Source of the DNA: Bradysia coprophila
Lineage: Eukaryota > Arthropoda > Insecta > Diptera > Sciaridae
Direction: 5' to 3'
Length of the DNA: 64,000 bases
NCBI RefSeq assembly: GCF_014529535.1
Contig: NC_050738.1
Span: forward strand, 2,170,001-2,234,000
Both the position numbers and the translations under genes were made by a program. The notes under the pieces are model-generated. The model was not told the origin of the DNA. It did no database searches and saw only the letters and a program-made list of their open reading frames with translations. How positions within the stretch are numbered: the stretch's first letter is position 1; each line of letters starts with the position of its first letter. Below are positions 1-14,466 of this stretch, in pieces.

Positions 1-906
1 ACATAGAAATCTATTTTAGGTAAAATTACGTCATGTTTCGTCTCATCTTATTTATGGTATAATTATTTGAAGTGCTTTTAGTGTATAAGATTCATTGATT
101 TAAGTGAGTGAGATTGTCAATCAATTCTCGTTCAAAAAAAAATTGTTGTTTTGCCGTTCGCAATTTGCGATGTTGTGAAAAAGTTGTCATTGACTGAGAG
201 TTTTTAGATTATAGAATTTCTGCGACAAAGATCAACGATCGCAAACCTTTTCTCGTTAAGTTCATCGGAATTCGTTTTTCACGTGATATGATGCCATCGG
301 GATTACAAATCAAAATAAATCAACTTACCACTTAAGTCAGGTCTTATCTGCGTGTTTACATTTAACTGTGGAAATGTTTATCATGAATGCAGGTTGCGCG
401 CGCAATGTCTATTTTGAATAAAATAACTTATGCGCAGAAGGTTTGACCGAAACGAATTTTTGAATTTTATTTGCTCGTCAGTTGTAAGAATTGCGATGGA
501 TGAAAGCCGTACCGTAGTTTGTTGTAGGAAGTGTACTTGTTCAATGTCCGGAAAAGGGTGGTAAATATTACGGGGAAATGACATCCACTGCGACTGTTTC
601 ATTATTTAACCTTTTATAGCCGGTTCATTGTCCGTTATTCAACAACAACAATTGACAATGATCTCTAACCAGACCTCTTGTATAGCAAAATGTGCAGTAA
701 GACTAAAGATTTGCTGTTAAGCGGTACACGACACGTGTAACGAAAGAAGTGACAGATTTAATTGCTAAATGATGATTCCATCGAATGTCATTTACCAACG
801 ATTGAAGGACCCACAAGAATCCTTAGCTCCACAGAATCCATTAAGATATGAGTCATATTGATTGGTCTTAACATTTGACTGATTTTGTGATGTTGTCAAT
901 TTTCAG
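1..906. other. Probable intron of Vps13D, no recognised feature
   Basis: This stretch precedes the first visible Vps13D exon and ends in a normal acceptor (ttttcag). The protein family starts with about 30 residues of the chorein domain before the point where the first visible exon begins, and I could not find an exon encoding them here. The first coding exon therefore probably lies left of the window and this is intron. The small ORFs in it have no recognisable features. Confidence 0.6.
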
Positions 907-3900
907 GTGAAGTTGAATTGGAAAACCTTCCATTACGACGTGATGCCTTACGTAATTTGGGCCTGCCATTGCAAGCTCTCAGTGGTACGGTCGGAAAAAT
1001 TAAACTTCAAATTCCAGTACGTCAATTTCGAACAGCACCATGGTGCATTTTAATCGAAAATGTTTATGTCGTCGTCGGACCAGTCAATTTGGACGAGGTA
1101 TACAATTCATAAATTCCCAAATTTTCCATTTACCTAACGACCAAACCATTATCTTTTGACAGTGGGATGCCGAAGCAGAAGAGCAAGCCGATTTAGATTT
1201 TAAACTCTCTCGCCTCGATGGCCTCGAAGCAAAATGGCGTGCTAGCAGCGAAGCTTCGTTGGAGGGCGGTTACTATGCCTCATCGTATTCCGGATGGTTG
1301 AGTTACGGCACATCGCTGATGACGAATATCGTCGAGAATTTGGAATTGAAAATCAAAAACGTTCACATTCGCTACGAAGACTCGATCACGATTCCGGATC
1401 AGCGATTCGCTTTTGGCATCAACATTGAATCGTTGTCGGCACGCAGTTGTGATGAGAATTGGACGCCCGGCTATACGACCGCTTGGATTAACAATTCCGC
1501 ATCGTTCAAATTGGTTGAATTGGAAGCAATGTCCTTTTACTGGGATCCATTGCACAATAATGAAATTTTTGGTGATATTAGTTCTAATGAATTGGCCGAG
1601 GCAATAAGTAAGAGTAAATTTACGCATCAATTTATTGTTAGTCCTGTCTGTGCGCAGGCACACTTGAAACGAGATCGAAGTGAAACACCGCTACGGACAC
1701 GGAGTCGGCCTCGATTGGTCTGTGATTTGATATTAAACGAAGTGCAATTAACGTTGAACGATGTGAGTGACGAGAGTCCGGTAAAGTTTTCCCTTCCATC
1801 AATTGTAACGATTTTCTTTCTCACTTTCAGTGGCAATATAGCCAGATGGTCGGTTGTGTGAGAGGATTGGATGACATTGCCAAATATCGACGATTTAAGC
1901 TGTTACGTCCGTTGCATTCGGTACATCAGGGACCGAGAGCTTGGTGGTTGTATGCTGCTCAGTGTCACGGATTCCGGCGCATCAGTGCAGATAGACGCTT
2001 TAAAATAGCCAAAGACAATCTCGAGTACATTGAGATTTATTCGAAAATCATTAAAAATCCCAACGAAGTGCTGACCACCAAATTGAAAGAGCACAAGGAT
2101 GCTGTGGAAAAGGAGCGGTCCTACGACGAACTCAAACTGTTGAGAGAGGTAAGAAGGTGAAGCAATTCATTTCTAGTTCTGCTAATCGAATCATTTCCTC
2201 TCATAGATTTGCATGTTACGAATGCCAACACCCGAAGGTTTATCCAACGAAACGAATCAAGGACGCAGTATGCTCGTACAATGGTTTCCACAGTGGTGGG
2301 GATGGTATGGGTCACCCGCACAAACATCATCGTCTCAACAGCAATCAAGTTCTTTGATTGCTTTGGATGCAACAACACCAAAAGATCAACATCAGCTGGA
2401 AGACGAACTGCTCGACGCGCTTGCCGATTCGGTGGAAAGCAATTCAATCCTGAAACGTGACGCAGTTTTCGGTAAATTCGATTTTACCTTACGAAAAGGC
2501 ACATTGGACATATGCAGCGGATCCGCCAATAAGTTGATGCTTCAGCTTCAATTTGAAAATTTGATTTTGAGCGTTGAGTCACGACCACGTTCAGCCTCGC
2601 ACTTCGTGGGATTGTCATTGGGATCGGTGTTGCTCAAGGATCATATCACCAACAATTCGGAATTTCCGGATCTTATCAAGCCGCAAGTAAAAGACGAGTC
2701 GATTACGCACAGTCGGTTGCACACACAGCGGGCGAATAGCCGTAATTCGGGCCTACTGAACAACACTGAACCACTGTTCCAAATGAACTACGAACGAAAG
2801 CCACTGTCCCATAACACGGACTATCGTTTGCTGATCAAATCTCAGTCGTTGGACGTGGTGTACAACATGGACGTGATCAAATGGATTGTTGACTTTGTGA
2901 TGAAACCGCACCAAGTGATAGGCACACGGAAGAAAATCGAGGCAATGAAAAATAAAACGAAAATGGAAATCATCAAAAATTGGGAGAATATCCTGGAAGG
3001 CGATCTGAGTGATCGCAAGACGTGGACGCTGGAGATAGACATTTCAGCACCCCAAATTATTTTTGCCGAAAATTTCTGTGTGAAAGGTGGAACGCTGGTG
3101 GTCGTCGATTTCGGTCGATTGCAGTTGAGCAACAACCAACCGGAAAGTAGTAAACCAGAAGCTCCGCAGGAACAGTTTCGTAAGGACAGCGAAGAAGAGG
3201 ATGCATTCATGACACCATGTTCAACGCCACCCGGATCTGAAGCCAGCACCAGCGATTCGCCGACATTGTGTACGGCTCTGTCGGATGGCTTTGAAAGGAA
3301 CATCGATAGTTCGCTGAACGAGAAGTCACTGCACCAAAAACTCTACGACAGCTTCAAGTTAAACTTGACCGATCTGCAAGTTCTCGTGTGCAAAAGTAAA
3401 GAACGATGGGCGTTCGCCAGTTCCAAAGGTTCATCATCTTTGCATGTACTGGACCGGTTCAACATTTCGCTACAAATGGAACGACGTGTTGTTTACACAC
3501 TCGATCCACAGTTTCCTAGTCTTACAATGTCCGGCAGCCTACCGAAGCTAGTGGTTCATGTGAACGAACACAAAATTGCGGCACTGATTCAAATGTTAAA
3601 TGTCCTATCAAGCAGTACACTTCACTCACCGCACCGTTCACCCATTATCGATGCAGTTGAAGAAATTTCCGAGAAAATGCAGGAAAATGTTCCCTTTAAC
3701 GACGATGAGGAACAACCCGTTTGGCAGCGAGACGGTTCGAAATTGGTCATACTACAATTCTCCGTTGATCAAATGTCGTTGGAAGTGCAATCGCGAGGTC
3801 GTAGTATCGCTGAGCTACAAGTGACTGGAGTGAAGGCCGGCTTTAGCAGAAGACCTGAGGATACAAATCTAACATTGTCCGTGCACGGATTATTGCTGGT

Positions 3901-6900
3901 CGATGCTATGCAATCCTATGGCCAAGATTTTGAATTGCTAATTGCGAGTCATCGACATGTTGGGTAAGGACATGGAAGGCAAATGAAGTCCCTTCGATCT
4001 TTCATTTTTTTGTGCTAATTTTTCAGGATTGACAGTGTATCCGGTAGCTTAAAGCAAAGCGAGCCATGCTCTCCGCAATCACCTGGATCACCAGATCCGA
4101 CACTGCATTATGATAGAAGACCAACCAGTCCGCACACGATATCGAAAGCGCTCAGCAATTTACAACGAAGTGAGTATGACACACTGAACATGTGACAATT
4201 TTGGCATGCCCATTTGCGTTGCCTGTTGGTTGCGTTGCATCTTTATTATTTGGTTTTCGTTTTCGTTTTTTACGTTTTTATTGTAACAATTAAGCTAATT
4301 CTGCTACTTGGTCTGCTGCTGGGGATACAGACGCATTGATCACCGTGGAAGTTCTCTTTGTAACACCGGAACCGGGATCCGGCGGTGAACAACTACAGAT
4401 AGCCAACATTCAGTTCAACAATTTGGACATAATCGGTGAGTTTAATCGACATTTCTGTGCCCCCAGATGAGTCGTACAATTGTTGTTTTGTCGTTCCAGC
4501 GAATCAAGAGACGATCGTGGAGCTGATGGACTTCACCAAAAGAGTTTTCCCGAATCGAAAAGCCACAGTTAATCTTTCCGCACAACCGAACACCGATACC
4601 ACCGATCATCCATCGTCACCAGAACCAATCGTACCATCTCCCATCCGAACGGAAATAACGTTCGATTTTCACCGTTTGAATGTACTCATCCTGCGTGCAT
4701 TAATGAGAGACAATTTCATGGTCGGACGTAAAGTCGGAACGTTCACGATGAGTGAAGCACGAATTCACGCAACGTTAGGCACATCCATCACAGTGGAAGG
4801 TTCACTGGGTGGTCTTCAGGTTCTGGATCTAACGCCAGAAGGCATTGCCCATCAACGGATTTTGTCGGTGGGAAAAGATCCACTGACTGAACCGCCACAC
4901 GTTGAACAGGATCTGTTAAGTTCGTTGACGCAAGAAATTTACGCGATGGGCACGTCGAAGGACGAAATCGTATTGGTGGAACGTCAAGCGTTATCGTTCC
5001 GCGTGACAAGGGACTTGAATGCTTGCGTCAACATTAAAATTCGGATGGCATCTGTGTGGTACACGCATGTTGCACGCTTCATTCAAGAGCTAAATTGGTG
5101 TGCCACCGAGTTCAAACACTATTTGAAGTGAGTCATTCAATGACGTTCTGAATGCCAGCCAGTTTCCGTTGATATTCCCATTTACGTTTTTCAGAAATCT
5201 GGCAAAATCAATCCGTGAGAAAGCAACTGATATGGCAATGGGATTGGTTCAGCCGAGAAGTGATGTTATCACTACTCCCCGCAGTAACGAAGTCTACTCA
5301 CCTCGTCATTCGCTACGACGAAAGCGTTTAACATCGCTATCGAACCAACAAAACTGTATCGACGTAAAATTGGAACTGGACGTTGTACTGGACACACCAG
5401 TGTTAGTATTACCTCGGTCCAGCTGCAGTTCTCAAGTGTTCGTGGCACATTTAGGTAAAATTTCCGTCACCAATATCCGCAGCGATAAGTGCGACGATGA
5501 CACCAAACAGTTCCAGCCAGACAAACCGATCAATCGAATATTTACCATCGACGAGGAACCCTTTATGAGTGAGTGTTTTGCCGAAGACTTCGAACTGGAT
5601 GATCCGATCAAAGAAGATTTGGATACGAGCACAATATGCGCCGAGGACAGGGAGTCCGATTTGGAGACGTACGTCATGGATGTGAGAAACATGAATCTGT
5701 ACTCGCTGGACACAATGACAAGGAAAGGTTTTCGAATGTCGGCACTGCCGCGCGCCGAAGAATTTTATTCATGCCAAACCGATGCAGTCCCTGTTTTACA
5801 CGATACGGCAATTCAATTGGATATGGTTCGGATCGTCGATAACACTACCGTGCATGAGGTATACGACACCAAGGAAACTCTGCAGATCACTGGCAGTGTC
5901 GTCAAACCGCTAAACTTGTCTCTATCTCGGATGCAATACGAACAGTTGATCGAAACTATTGAAAATTTGTTCAAAATACCGGACGATCTGGTGCGTCCAC
6001 CATCGGAAGTGCCGCAACACAGTCAACCGGATTTAAGTGAATTTATCGATCAGCCGACAATTAGCTCGTTTGACATTAAGGACAATAAAGTCAGACGTAA
6101 ATTGTTCGCTGGGCCAAGCTTCAACGAACACAAGTCGTACGTGGAACCGAAAGTCTTATTCGAATTGCCGAGTTTTATCATCCAGCTGAAAAATGAAGTG
6201 AACAATCCGTTGATTGAGATTTCATTCCGTGACCTGAAGGTCAATTACGATAGATGCAATTTGTATGAGACTAATGTCCAAGTGTCACTGCGGTCGTTAC
6301 TTATGGAAGACTTACTGCAACCACCCGATTCCAAGCATCGTTCAATGGTGATTTCATCATCACCGGAAACCCAAAACCTTCGACCCGGAACCTCGTTCTC
6401 ATCACGGTCATGTCCCAATTTGATTGGTCTACATATGCCGGACGAGTGTATGACTGGTTCGTTGCCAGAAAACCTTGAAAATACTCACCATTTGAATGAG
6501 GAACAGCAGCCAATCAATAAGACTACATGTCCGGATACACCTCCACCATCACCGCAACCCAGAGAACGTCAAGACAATTTAGTTCTTTACACGTCATTGC
6601 TAATCGATCCAGAGTGCCCGAACTTTGATTCGCACTACAATTCGATGCGTCAGTCGAGTTCGATTGATTTCAACAGTTTGGACCTGATCATCTCCGTCCA
6701 AAGTTGGTTCGTTCTGCTGAATTTTTTCGGTTTACTGTCGGACGATCATGATGATGTGACTAGTTCTCGCGAAATTCCGACAACGTCAGTGGAAACGGTG
6801 CATAAGAAGGGCAATTCGGATCTGGACATATCAGTGCGTTCATTGACATTGGTTTTCATTCGGACAGACTATGAAATAGCCAAGGCGAATGTGTCAAATG

Positions 6901-9900
6901 CGCATTTTGTCATATCTAAGTACGGCCAATCGAAAACCGTAGAAGGAAAGCTGGGATCCATATCATTGATGGACTTGACGTTACATGGGGCAATTTATCG
7001 GGAACGATTTTTGACCAGTGGCTACGAAGCGCTGAATTTCTTCTATCGTCAAGATGGTCCGAAACTGAACAGCCGATCAATGAACTGTGACGCAAAGTTA
7101 AAAATTCAGATGTCATCCGTGAAATACGTGCACACGAAGCGATTCGTTGCTGAGATTCAGGCATTTTTCAAGGAATTTCAGCAATTACAAACGGTAAGCT
7201 CCAGCTACTGTAACTAACAATCCAAATTGACAAATGAAATTTTCAGCCGGTGCTTCGTAAAATCAAACCGTCCGAATCGAGACACAGTCTTCACCAACGA
7301 CCACTTCAATTGGGTCTGGAAATCAATGCTGGCTCACCGATCATTTTGTTGCCGTTAAGTTCACGGAGTGAGAAAGTCATCGTTGCCGATTTGGGTGAAT
7401 TCTCGCTGCAGAATAACTTCCATCTGGCCAGTGAACGTGGCATAATTAGCATTAAAGTCGACGACACTGGTCCCGATGAAATTCTTGATGTCATGCAGGT
7501 GCACTTGGTGAACACGGATTTGTTCGCCGGTATTCGAATAGGGAAAAGTGATTTCGTTGCTGGTAAGTGGTTTTGAACAGTTAAGCCAAGGGCTGTACTT
7601 CAAGTGACTATTTTTGGTGTATCAACAGGAAAATTGGATATTTGCATGGACATGAATGGCTACGCAATACTGAAACAAGGATCTAATCTGTTGAACAGCA
7701 AGTGTCACTTAAAGTTGATCGTTGAGCGGAACATGGATTCGTGGAAAAGTCAAAATGTTCCGGACATTAGCGTACACGGTACATTGTCTCGACTAGAAGC
7801 CGTGCTGGATTTACAGCAGTATCAACTTGTCCGAGGATTTTTATCCTACAATTTAGGCGAATGCATCGACGATTTAGTTGTTGAGCCAACGTATAACTCG
7901 GATAGTCGATCGAATCTACTGACCGATGTTGCGGTAAGAGAGTTCAGGATTTCCATTTTGTCCAAGCGATGCTCAAAATCATTTTGTTTTCAGAAAACTA
8001 CGGATAAGCGAGTCTGGACGAATTTATCGATCACACTGGATCTACAGGATGTGTCTGTACGTCTGAACACTCCAACGAACACCCATTACATCATTGACGA
8101 TCCATCTTCACACAATCATCCATCGTTGGCCCGCATTAAATTCATCAAGTCCAGCCTGAAAATAGACTCGTTCAGCGACGGATCCCAAGACATCGATCTA
8201 GTGTCTCAAGAAATATTGGTTATCGATTCACGCTACGCCAATACACACACAGATCAGCCGAAAAACGTTTTCACCAACATATTGCAGCCGATCAACTCGA
8301 ATCCGGGCAACGATTCTGTTCAGGCCGAAGTGCATAGCCGCCGTCGAAATGATTCGTCGAAATTTACCATTTTGCTGAATAATATGCGCGTGATGGCGAT
8401 TCTGGATTGGCTGGAAATGTGCAGAGATTTTCTGTCGCAGAATGCGGAGAAACCGAAAGATTTGATCGCAATTCAGAAAGTCAATGAAAATCTGCAGACC
8501 CCTGTGCCGGAAGAGCCGATGGAGTTGGTGTTGAACATCACCGATTCGGAATTGGTTTTCGTGGAAACGCCCGACCAGTGGGACACCAATGCAGTTATTC
8601 TGAAAAGCACTACCATACTGTCGTATCGACCCATCGAAGTGGATAAAGTGATGTCGATTAACCTAAACCATCTGGAAGTGTTCTCGTGTGTGCTGGGCTT
8701 TGAGGAGGAAACGGCTCTGTCGATAATCGATCCAGTTACGATCAACATGGACTTGAAGAAAAATGTTTTGGACATTCAACTAGCCAAACGCCTGTCCATC
8801 CGATTGTCATACAACGACGTCAAAATGTTTTCGCAAATGCTGCAATCGTTACCCCGGCAAACGAAAAACGCAAAATCCAAAGATCACGTCACTGGTGACC
8901 GTAGTGTCGACGTACAGCTCATATCAAAATTGTCGGCTCTGGGTTTCAACAGTGATGATTGCGTTAATGCATTGGAGATCTGTAACAACGAACTCGATGA
9001 AGCTGCGTTGTGGCTAACACAACATGCTGAACCGACCAAGCATTCGCATACAATTGTACATCCCTTGGAAATTAAATCCATTGCCGTCCAAGCTAACTGC
9101 ATCTCAATTTGTGTGATTGACGATTGCAAGGATGCCGACGTTCCGCTGTTAGAACTTTCGTTGTCACAGCTGGAATTTGACCAGGAATTATCCAGTTCGA
9201 CCGAATTGATGCGGCGATCGAACGCAGATTTATCGGCAGATAAACTGTGCTTCAAGACTGGATCACTCAAAGGAACGTTTGCCAGCGATTATTACAACCG
9301 TGGCCTGAGTGGATGGGAGCCGTTAATAGAACCGTGGAAGTGTGATGCCACTTGGAGTTATAGTTTGGGATCGGGAATGCAACGGAATCGTTTGCACCTG
9401 AAAGTGAACAGCGAAGATATGGTAAAATTGAATGTGACCAGCACCAGCATCGAATTATACCGGATTGTGCACGACGATTGGACTCAAGACTACTATAGTC
9501 AGCCCGCATCAATATCAAACAATAAGAAAAGCATCCAAATGAGCCCGAACAACTACCGTCGTAGAAATCCGTTCGTTCCGTTTGCAATCCGTAACGAGAC
9601 TGGTGTTCGGTTATGGTTTACAGTATCCCGTTCCGAATCCTCAATGACATCATCTGAAACGAGATGGACGCCCGTCGAGCCAAATGCCGTGACATCATTT
9701 TCATTCGGACCGCAAAGCAAACAACGTCACAATGATACACACAAGTTGAACATCCATCAAGTTGGCGTACGTGTAGAGGGATGGTCGGAAGTGGGCCCAG
9801 TGTCCGTCGACAAAGTTGGTGTATTTTTCCGCCATGCCCGATACGAGGCTGTAGAATTTGTGTCGATGCCTCGTGCCCGTATTGTATTTTCGGTGACTTT

Positions 9901-12900
9901 GGAGGGATCTGCTCACAAGCTTATCACCGTTAGATCCGCTCTGCGTTTGATCAACAAATTAGATCGGCCGATTTTGTTGCGCATGGAACATGACTTCCGA
10001 TATTTGAGCAATCCGTTGTGGCCAGCCGTATTTTCGTCGATTGTGCCTTCGAGCGAAGTGTACAGTATCCCGTTGAATCGGGTGCATTCGTTGCTAAGTG
10101 TCCGTCCACTACCCACGGAAATTGACTTGGAAGCCACTCAGAAGGAGCTGCAAATGCAACGTGCTGATGAAGGTACCGCTTTTCGCGAAGTTAAATTCAA
10201 CAGCAAGGAATACTGGAATAAATACGAGAGCGCGGCTCAACGTAGTACAAACTCGTTTCAATTTTGCAAAGACACCTTGAACTGGAAGGAAATGGATGAA
10301 GGCAGTGAACTGCAACAAGAACTGCGAACGTGTCTTAGTAACCGTGATAAATTCCGTTTCGTGGCTGCTATACGTAGAGAAGGTTATCCTACAAAAGATG
10401 CGATCGGAATTCCTGGACATTCAATCACATTATGGCCACCGTTGAGATTAAATAACTTACTACCGTGTGACCTGTTGTACAAACTCTTGTCGGGAACACA
10501 AGGTCGAATCGCATCTTCTGAATCGGCAAGCGTCTACGAGGTTGATCTGGAACGAGAATTGAAGATTACTCTGACTTTGGACGGCTATCCAGGCGCTGGC
10601 ACTCTGTGCATACCTGTTGGACTGGGAAACGTTGAGACAACGCTTCGTTTAAGCGACATGAAACAAAGAGTTCTCAATCTTCGAGCATCAATTACAATGA
10701 TAAAAGGTTGCGGAATGCAGATTAGCATTAGCGCTCCGTACTGGCTTGTCAATCGAACTGGTCTGCCGTTAGTTTTCCGACAAGAAGGAGTTCCACACGA
10801 AAGTGCCGGCCAATTCCAAGAAAACGAACAAGGACGACTTGTGTCACCGCTCATGTATTCTATATCAGATCCGGACGCATCGCCAGCATTAACAGTTCGA
10901 TTGGGAAAGAGATTCGGTCAAAATCCACCTTGGTGTCAGCCGTTTCAATTGCACAAAGACATCTTGAATCGACAGTTGAAGTCCGGCAGTTCAAACGAAA
11001 CTTTTGTTCTCGGTATTGAAGTGAGACGCGGTCGTGGCAGATACATCAAGACGAGTGTCGTTACATTTTCACCGAGATTCCAGTTGTACAATCGGAGTTC
11101 GTACAAACTTCAGTTTGCTCAGAAGTATTACGCCACAACATTGACTGATCAATTGGCCAAGGCAACATTTATCGAAGCCGTTCCCGGCTGTCATTTGCCG
11201 TTTCATTGGCCCAGACTGGACAAAGATCAGCAATTGTGCATTCGGTTGCCTGACGTCGAGAACTGTCTTTGGTCTGGTGGAATTCCGATCCACGAAACGC
11301 AGAGTCTTTACATCAACATTAGAAATATCAACGGTGACATGCACTTCATTCGCGTGGAAATTGTGTTGCAAGGAGCCACGTATTTTCTGCTGTTTGGCGA
11401 TGCTCAAGGTGATTTAGCTTCACGAGAATATTTTTTATTCAAATTTAAAACTCGTCTTTCTAGCTCTGCCACCACCAATCCGAATCGACAATTATTCCGA
11501 AGTTCCATTGAAATTTTATCAAACCGATTGCAAGAATCAATGGCAAACCGTAGTTCGGGTAAGTGGGTGTAATTTGTGCTCCGGCTGGGAACACTTCTGA
11601 AAATTTTATGTTTCACGCTTAGCCTCACTCATCAATCGCGTACGCTCTGGATGAACCAATGGGAGCACAATCATTATACATTGAAGCACCGGGCGGAGTG
11701 TCACACGTTTATTCCTTGCGTGATCTTGGCATGTCGCATAATCTAACGTACGAAAACTTCATCTACATCGCCTTCTCCGAAACATTCAAAAATGTTTCCA
11801 ACATCGGCAACAATTCCTTCGACTATGATATTGAGTCACAGCAACTGGTGTTGACTGTCGTTGACGGACGTGTCTTTTTGGCTCGACGTCAACCTGGTGA
11901 TAGATCGCAATTATGGCGCATGAACAAAGAAAAGCAATTGGAACACGAAGGCTCATCACCGCCAACCGAACCGGGTAGAAAGAGTTCGTCGGCATCGCCG
12001 AGATACGTTTTGGATTTAGAACGAGCACCGCAACCGCAAAAATTCACCAGCTTAGTGGTACGGCCAGCGAACAGACAACGGAAATCTACTCAGACTTGGT
12101 ACTTCACCGAGGAGGGTCGACTGATGTGTGAACATGCTAACATGTGCGTACAATCGAGAGATGGTTTCTTCAATCTTCGCCCGGGAAGCGATGCAGTTTT
12201 GGGAATGATTGTGTCACCAACGCCAACATATATGTACACCGAATCGTTAGTCCCAGTAGAACAAGCAATTGAACGGCAAAAGCTACGGCCTGGTTCTGGT
12301 TTCTTATCCGTCGTAGTCAGTATGGATGGACCAATCAAAACAATTCAAATAAAAGACATTAAATCACTGGCAAGTGCATCGTTGAGTTTGGATCCCACCT
12401 GGAAGCACGTTTCGCACTTGCTTCCGCATATTTCCGAAACTCCGAATAACAACAATGACGACAGCCCGTCGACGAGCGTCGTTACGAAATCGTTGAGTGA
12501 ACTCCATGTCAATTTGAAATTGACTAAAGGCTTGGGCCTTTCACTCGTATCCAAGAGACCATGCGAAGAGTTGGCCTTTGTCACACTGGAGTTCATCACA
12601 TTGGAAGTGATTGCCACGCCAGCCGTTCGTTCGTTAGATTTAAGCGTTGGCGACATGCAAATCGATAATCAACTATTCGAGACACCGTGTCCGGTGATGT
12701 TATTCACCAATCGCAATGTAGAAATGGTATCATTGCCTGCAACGCATTTGAATATTAAACTTCTTCCGTCACCGAACAAAAACGCCATCATTTTCGAGCA
12801 TTTTATCCTGAGCCTACGACCGATAACCATTTACTTGGAGGAGCGGTTAATGTTGCGTATGGCCTGTTTCATTGGTCTCGGTCAATCACAACCCGATCCG

Positions 12901-14466
12901 GCCGCATTGCCCGATGAATGTGATTACGAAGCGCAACGAGTTGCGACCAAAATTCTGGCAGCCAATGCGAAGCGGTTTTACTTCGGTGATTTGCAAATCG
13001 TTCCGAGCAACATACGACTGAGTGTAATTACGGCCTCGAAATTGTCGCCACAGTTGAGTGAGATGAAAAAGCGGCTGGGATTGACATTGATCAAATTTGA
13101 AGACGCGTCGATCGACTTTGAAAAGTTCAAAGACAAACATCACTTCGAAACGTTGGAGGTGTACGTGAGGGCAATTAAATCCCATTACAAGCAAGAGTTA
13201 AAGTGGCAAGCAGCTAAGATATTAGGCAGCGTTGACTTTCTGGGAAATCCGACGGGCTTCTTTGGTGACTTAAATGAAGGCATGCACGGACTGTTCTATG
13301 AAGGGTCGGTCACGTCCTTGGTGAAAAATGTCACACATGGCCTGTCGAACTCAACGGCAAAGCTGACCGAATCCATATCCGATGGTCTTGGACGAGTGGT
13401 TCTCGACGAACAGGACACGGAAACACGGCAAAAAATATTGGAAGTGTCCAGTGGAGCTAATTCAACCGGAGACCATTTGAAAGCTGGATTCATGGGATTG
13501 GGTTTCGGCCTTTTAGGTGGTGTGACAAGCATAGTGAAACATACCTATGCAGGAGCACAAACGGATGGATTGCATGGTTTCATATCTGGTTTGGGTAAAG
13601 GAATCGTCGGCACCGTCACAAAACCGATGATCGGAGTATTAGACCTGGCATCAGAAACTGCAAACGCCGTTCGTGAGAGAAGTAAGAGTTCGAATCGAAC
13701 ATTGCCGGAACGAAAGCGACCTCCCCGATGCGTGACTGGCGCTCCTGGTGGTTTAATACCACCATTTTCGTTGGTACAAAGTAAAGGCCAGCAGCATTTG
13801 TTCCTGATCAACAAACGAAACTTTAACGAACAATTTATGGCCTACGAACCATGCTTGCTGGAAAGAAGAGACTCAAAACTACGGCTGTTAGTGTCGTCGG
13901 AGAATATCTGGGTATTTTCCAGATCCGAAGAGTCAACAACCACTGTGCTAACGCATCATTTAAGGTAAAAATTTGAATTCAATTCGACCTGCAAAATTGA
14001 CTAAATGAATCGCACAATTCCAGTGAATTGATTTCCTGTTATCCTGTCTCGGTAAACGTGGCACCCACCGGACACAAAACGAAATACCAGTTCTACATCG
14101 AACTTTGCTTGAGTTTGACGTCGAAGTCTTTGAACTATGCAGGACAGGAGGTCGTTAAACGCCCCCGTGTGCGATGTCAGAGCGAGGAGATGTCGCAGAG
14201 AGCTGCCCATCACGTAAGTAAATCGTTTGTGATTCGATGCGTCCTTTCAGAAACGGCTTGTGGTGACGATGGTACTGGTGCAGCCTGTACCCTTGTGAGA
14301 GACCGGTTTGCCAGTGCTCTCTCGATCTAAATTTTTTGTTTGTTCGATTTTCAATTCATTGATCATTTACTGGAAAATGTTATTTCTTCCACAGATAAAC
14401 TACGCGAAAAGTGTCTACGACGAACGAGAACATACCCTTAATTCCGACGCTGTGATTGATAGTTGA
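907..14466 (+). CDS. Vps13D: Vps13D, bridge-like lipid transfer protein (5' partial)
   Basis: Thirteen exons read through in phase: 907-1097, 1163-1762, 1831-2148, 2207-3963, 4027-4169, 4331-4435, 4500-5127, 5195-7193, 7247-7562, 7629-11566, 11623-13964, 14024-14213, 14395-14466. They give about 4198 residues, close to human VPS13D (about 4388) once the missing N-terminus is allowed for. The first visible exon continues the chorein domain (GEVELENLPLRRDAL). A UBA domain, the hallmark of the D paralogue, lies near visible residues 2445-2487 (nt 8909-9030). The VAB/SHR-BD region starts near 2663 (NPFVPFAIRNETGVRLWF). A ricin-B-like segment lies near 3457-3520, followed by the ATG2/VPS13 C-terminal region (LGSVDFLGNPTGFFGD) and a PH-like end. 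The family moves bulk lipid between membranes at ER-mitochondria/peroxisome contacts and supports mitochondrial morphology and clearance. The donor of exon 10 is unusual (see findings). Confidence 0.96.
8909..9030 (+). other. UBA domain inside Vps13D
   Basis: The reading frame here encodes QLISKLSALGFNSDDCVNAL followed by ...LDEAALWLTQH. This is the three-helix ubiquitin-associated pattern with the M/L-G-F loop and the terminal A-x-x-W-L helix. Within the VPS13 family only the D paralogue carries a UBA domain, which binds ubiquitin chains, so the segment decides the paralogue. Confidence 0.93.

Noticed and set aside
4436-4499. Reading straight through Vps13D introns (ORF starting at 4436)
   Set aside because: 4436-4499 is a GT-AG intron; the spliced phase gives a continuous Vps13 protein.
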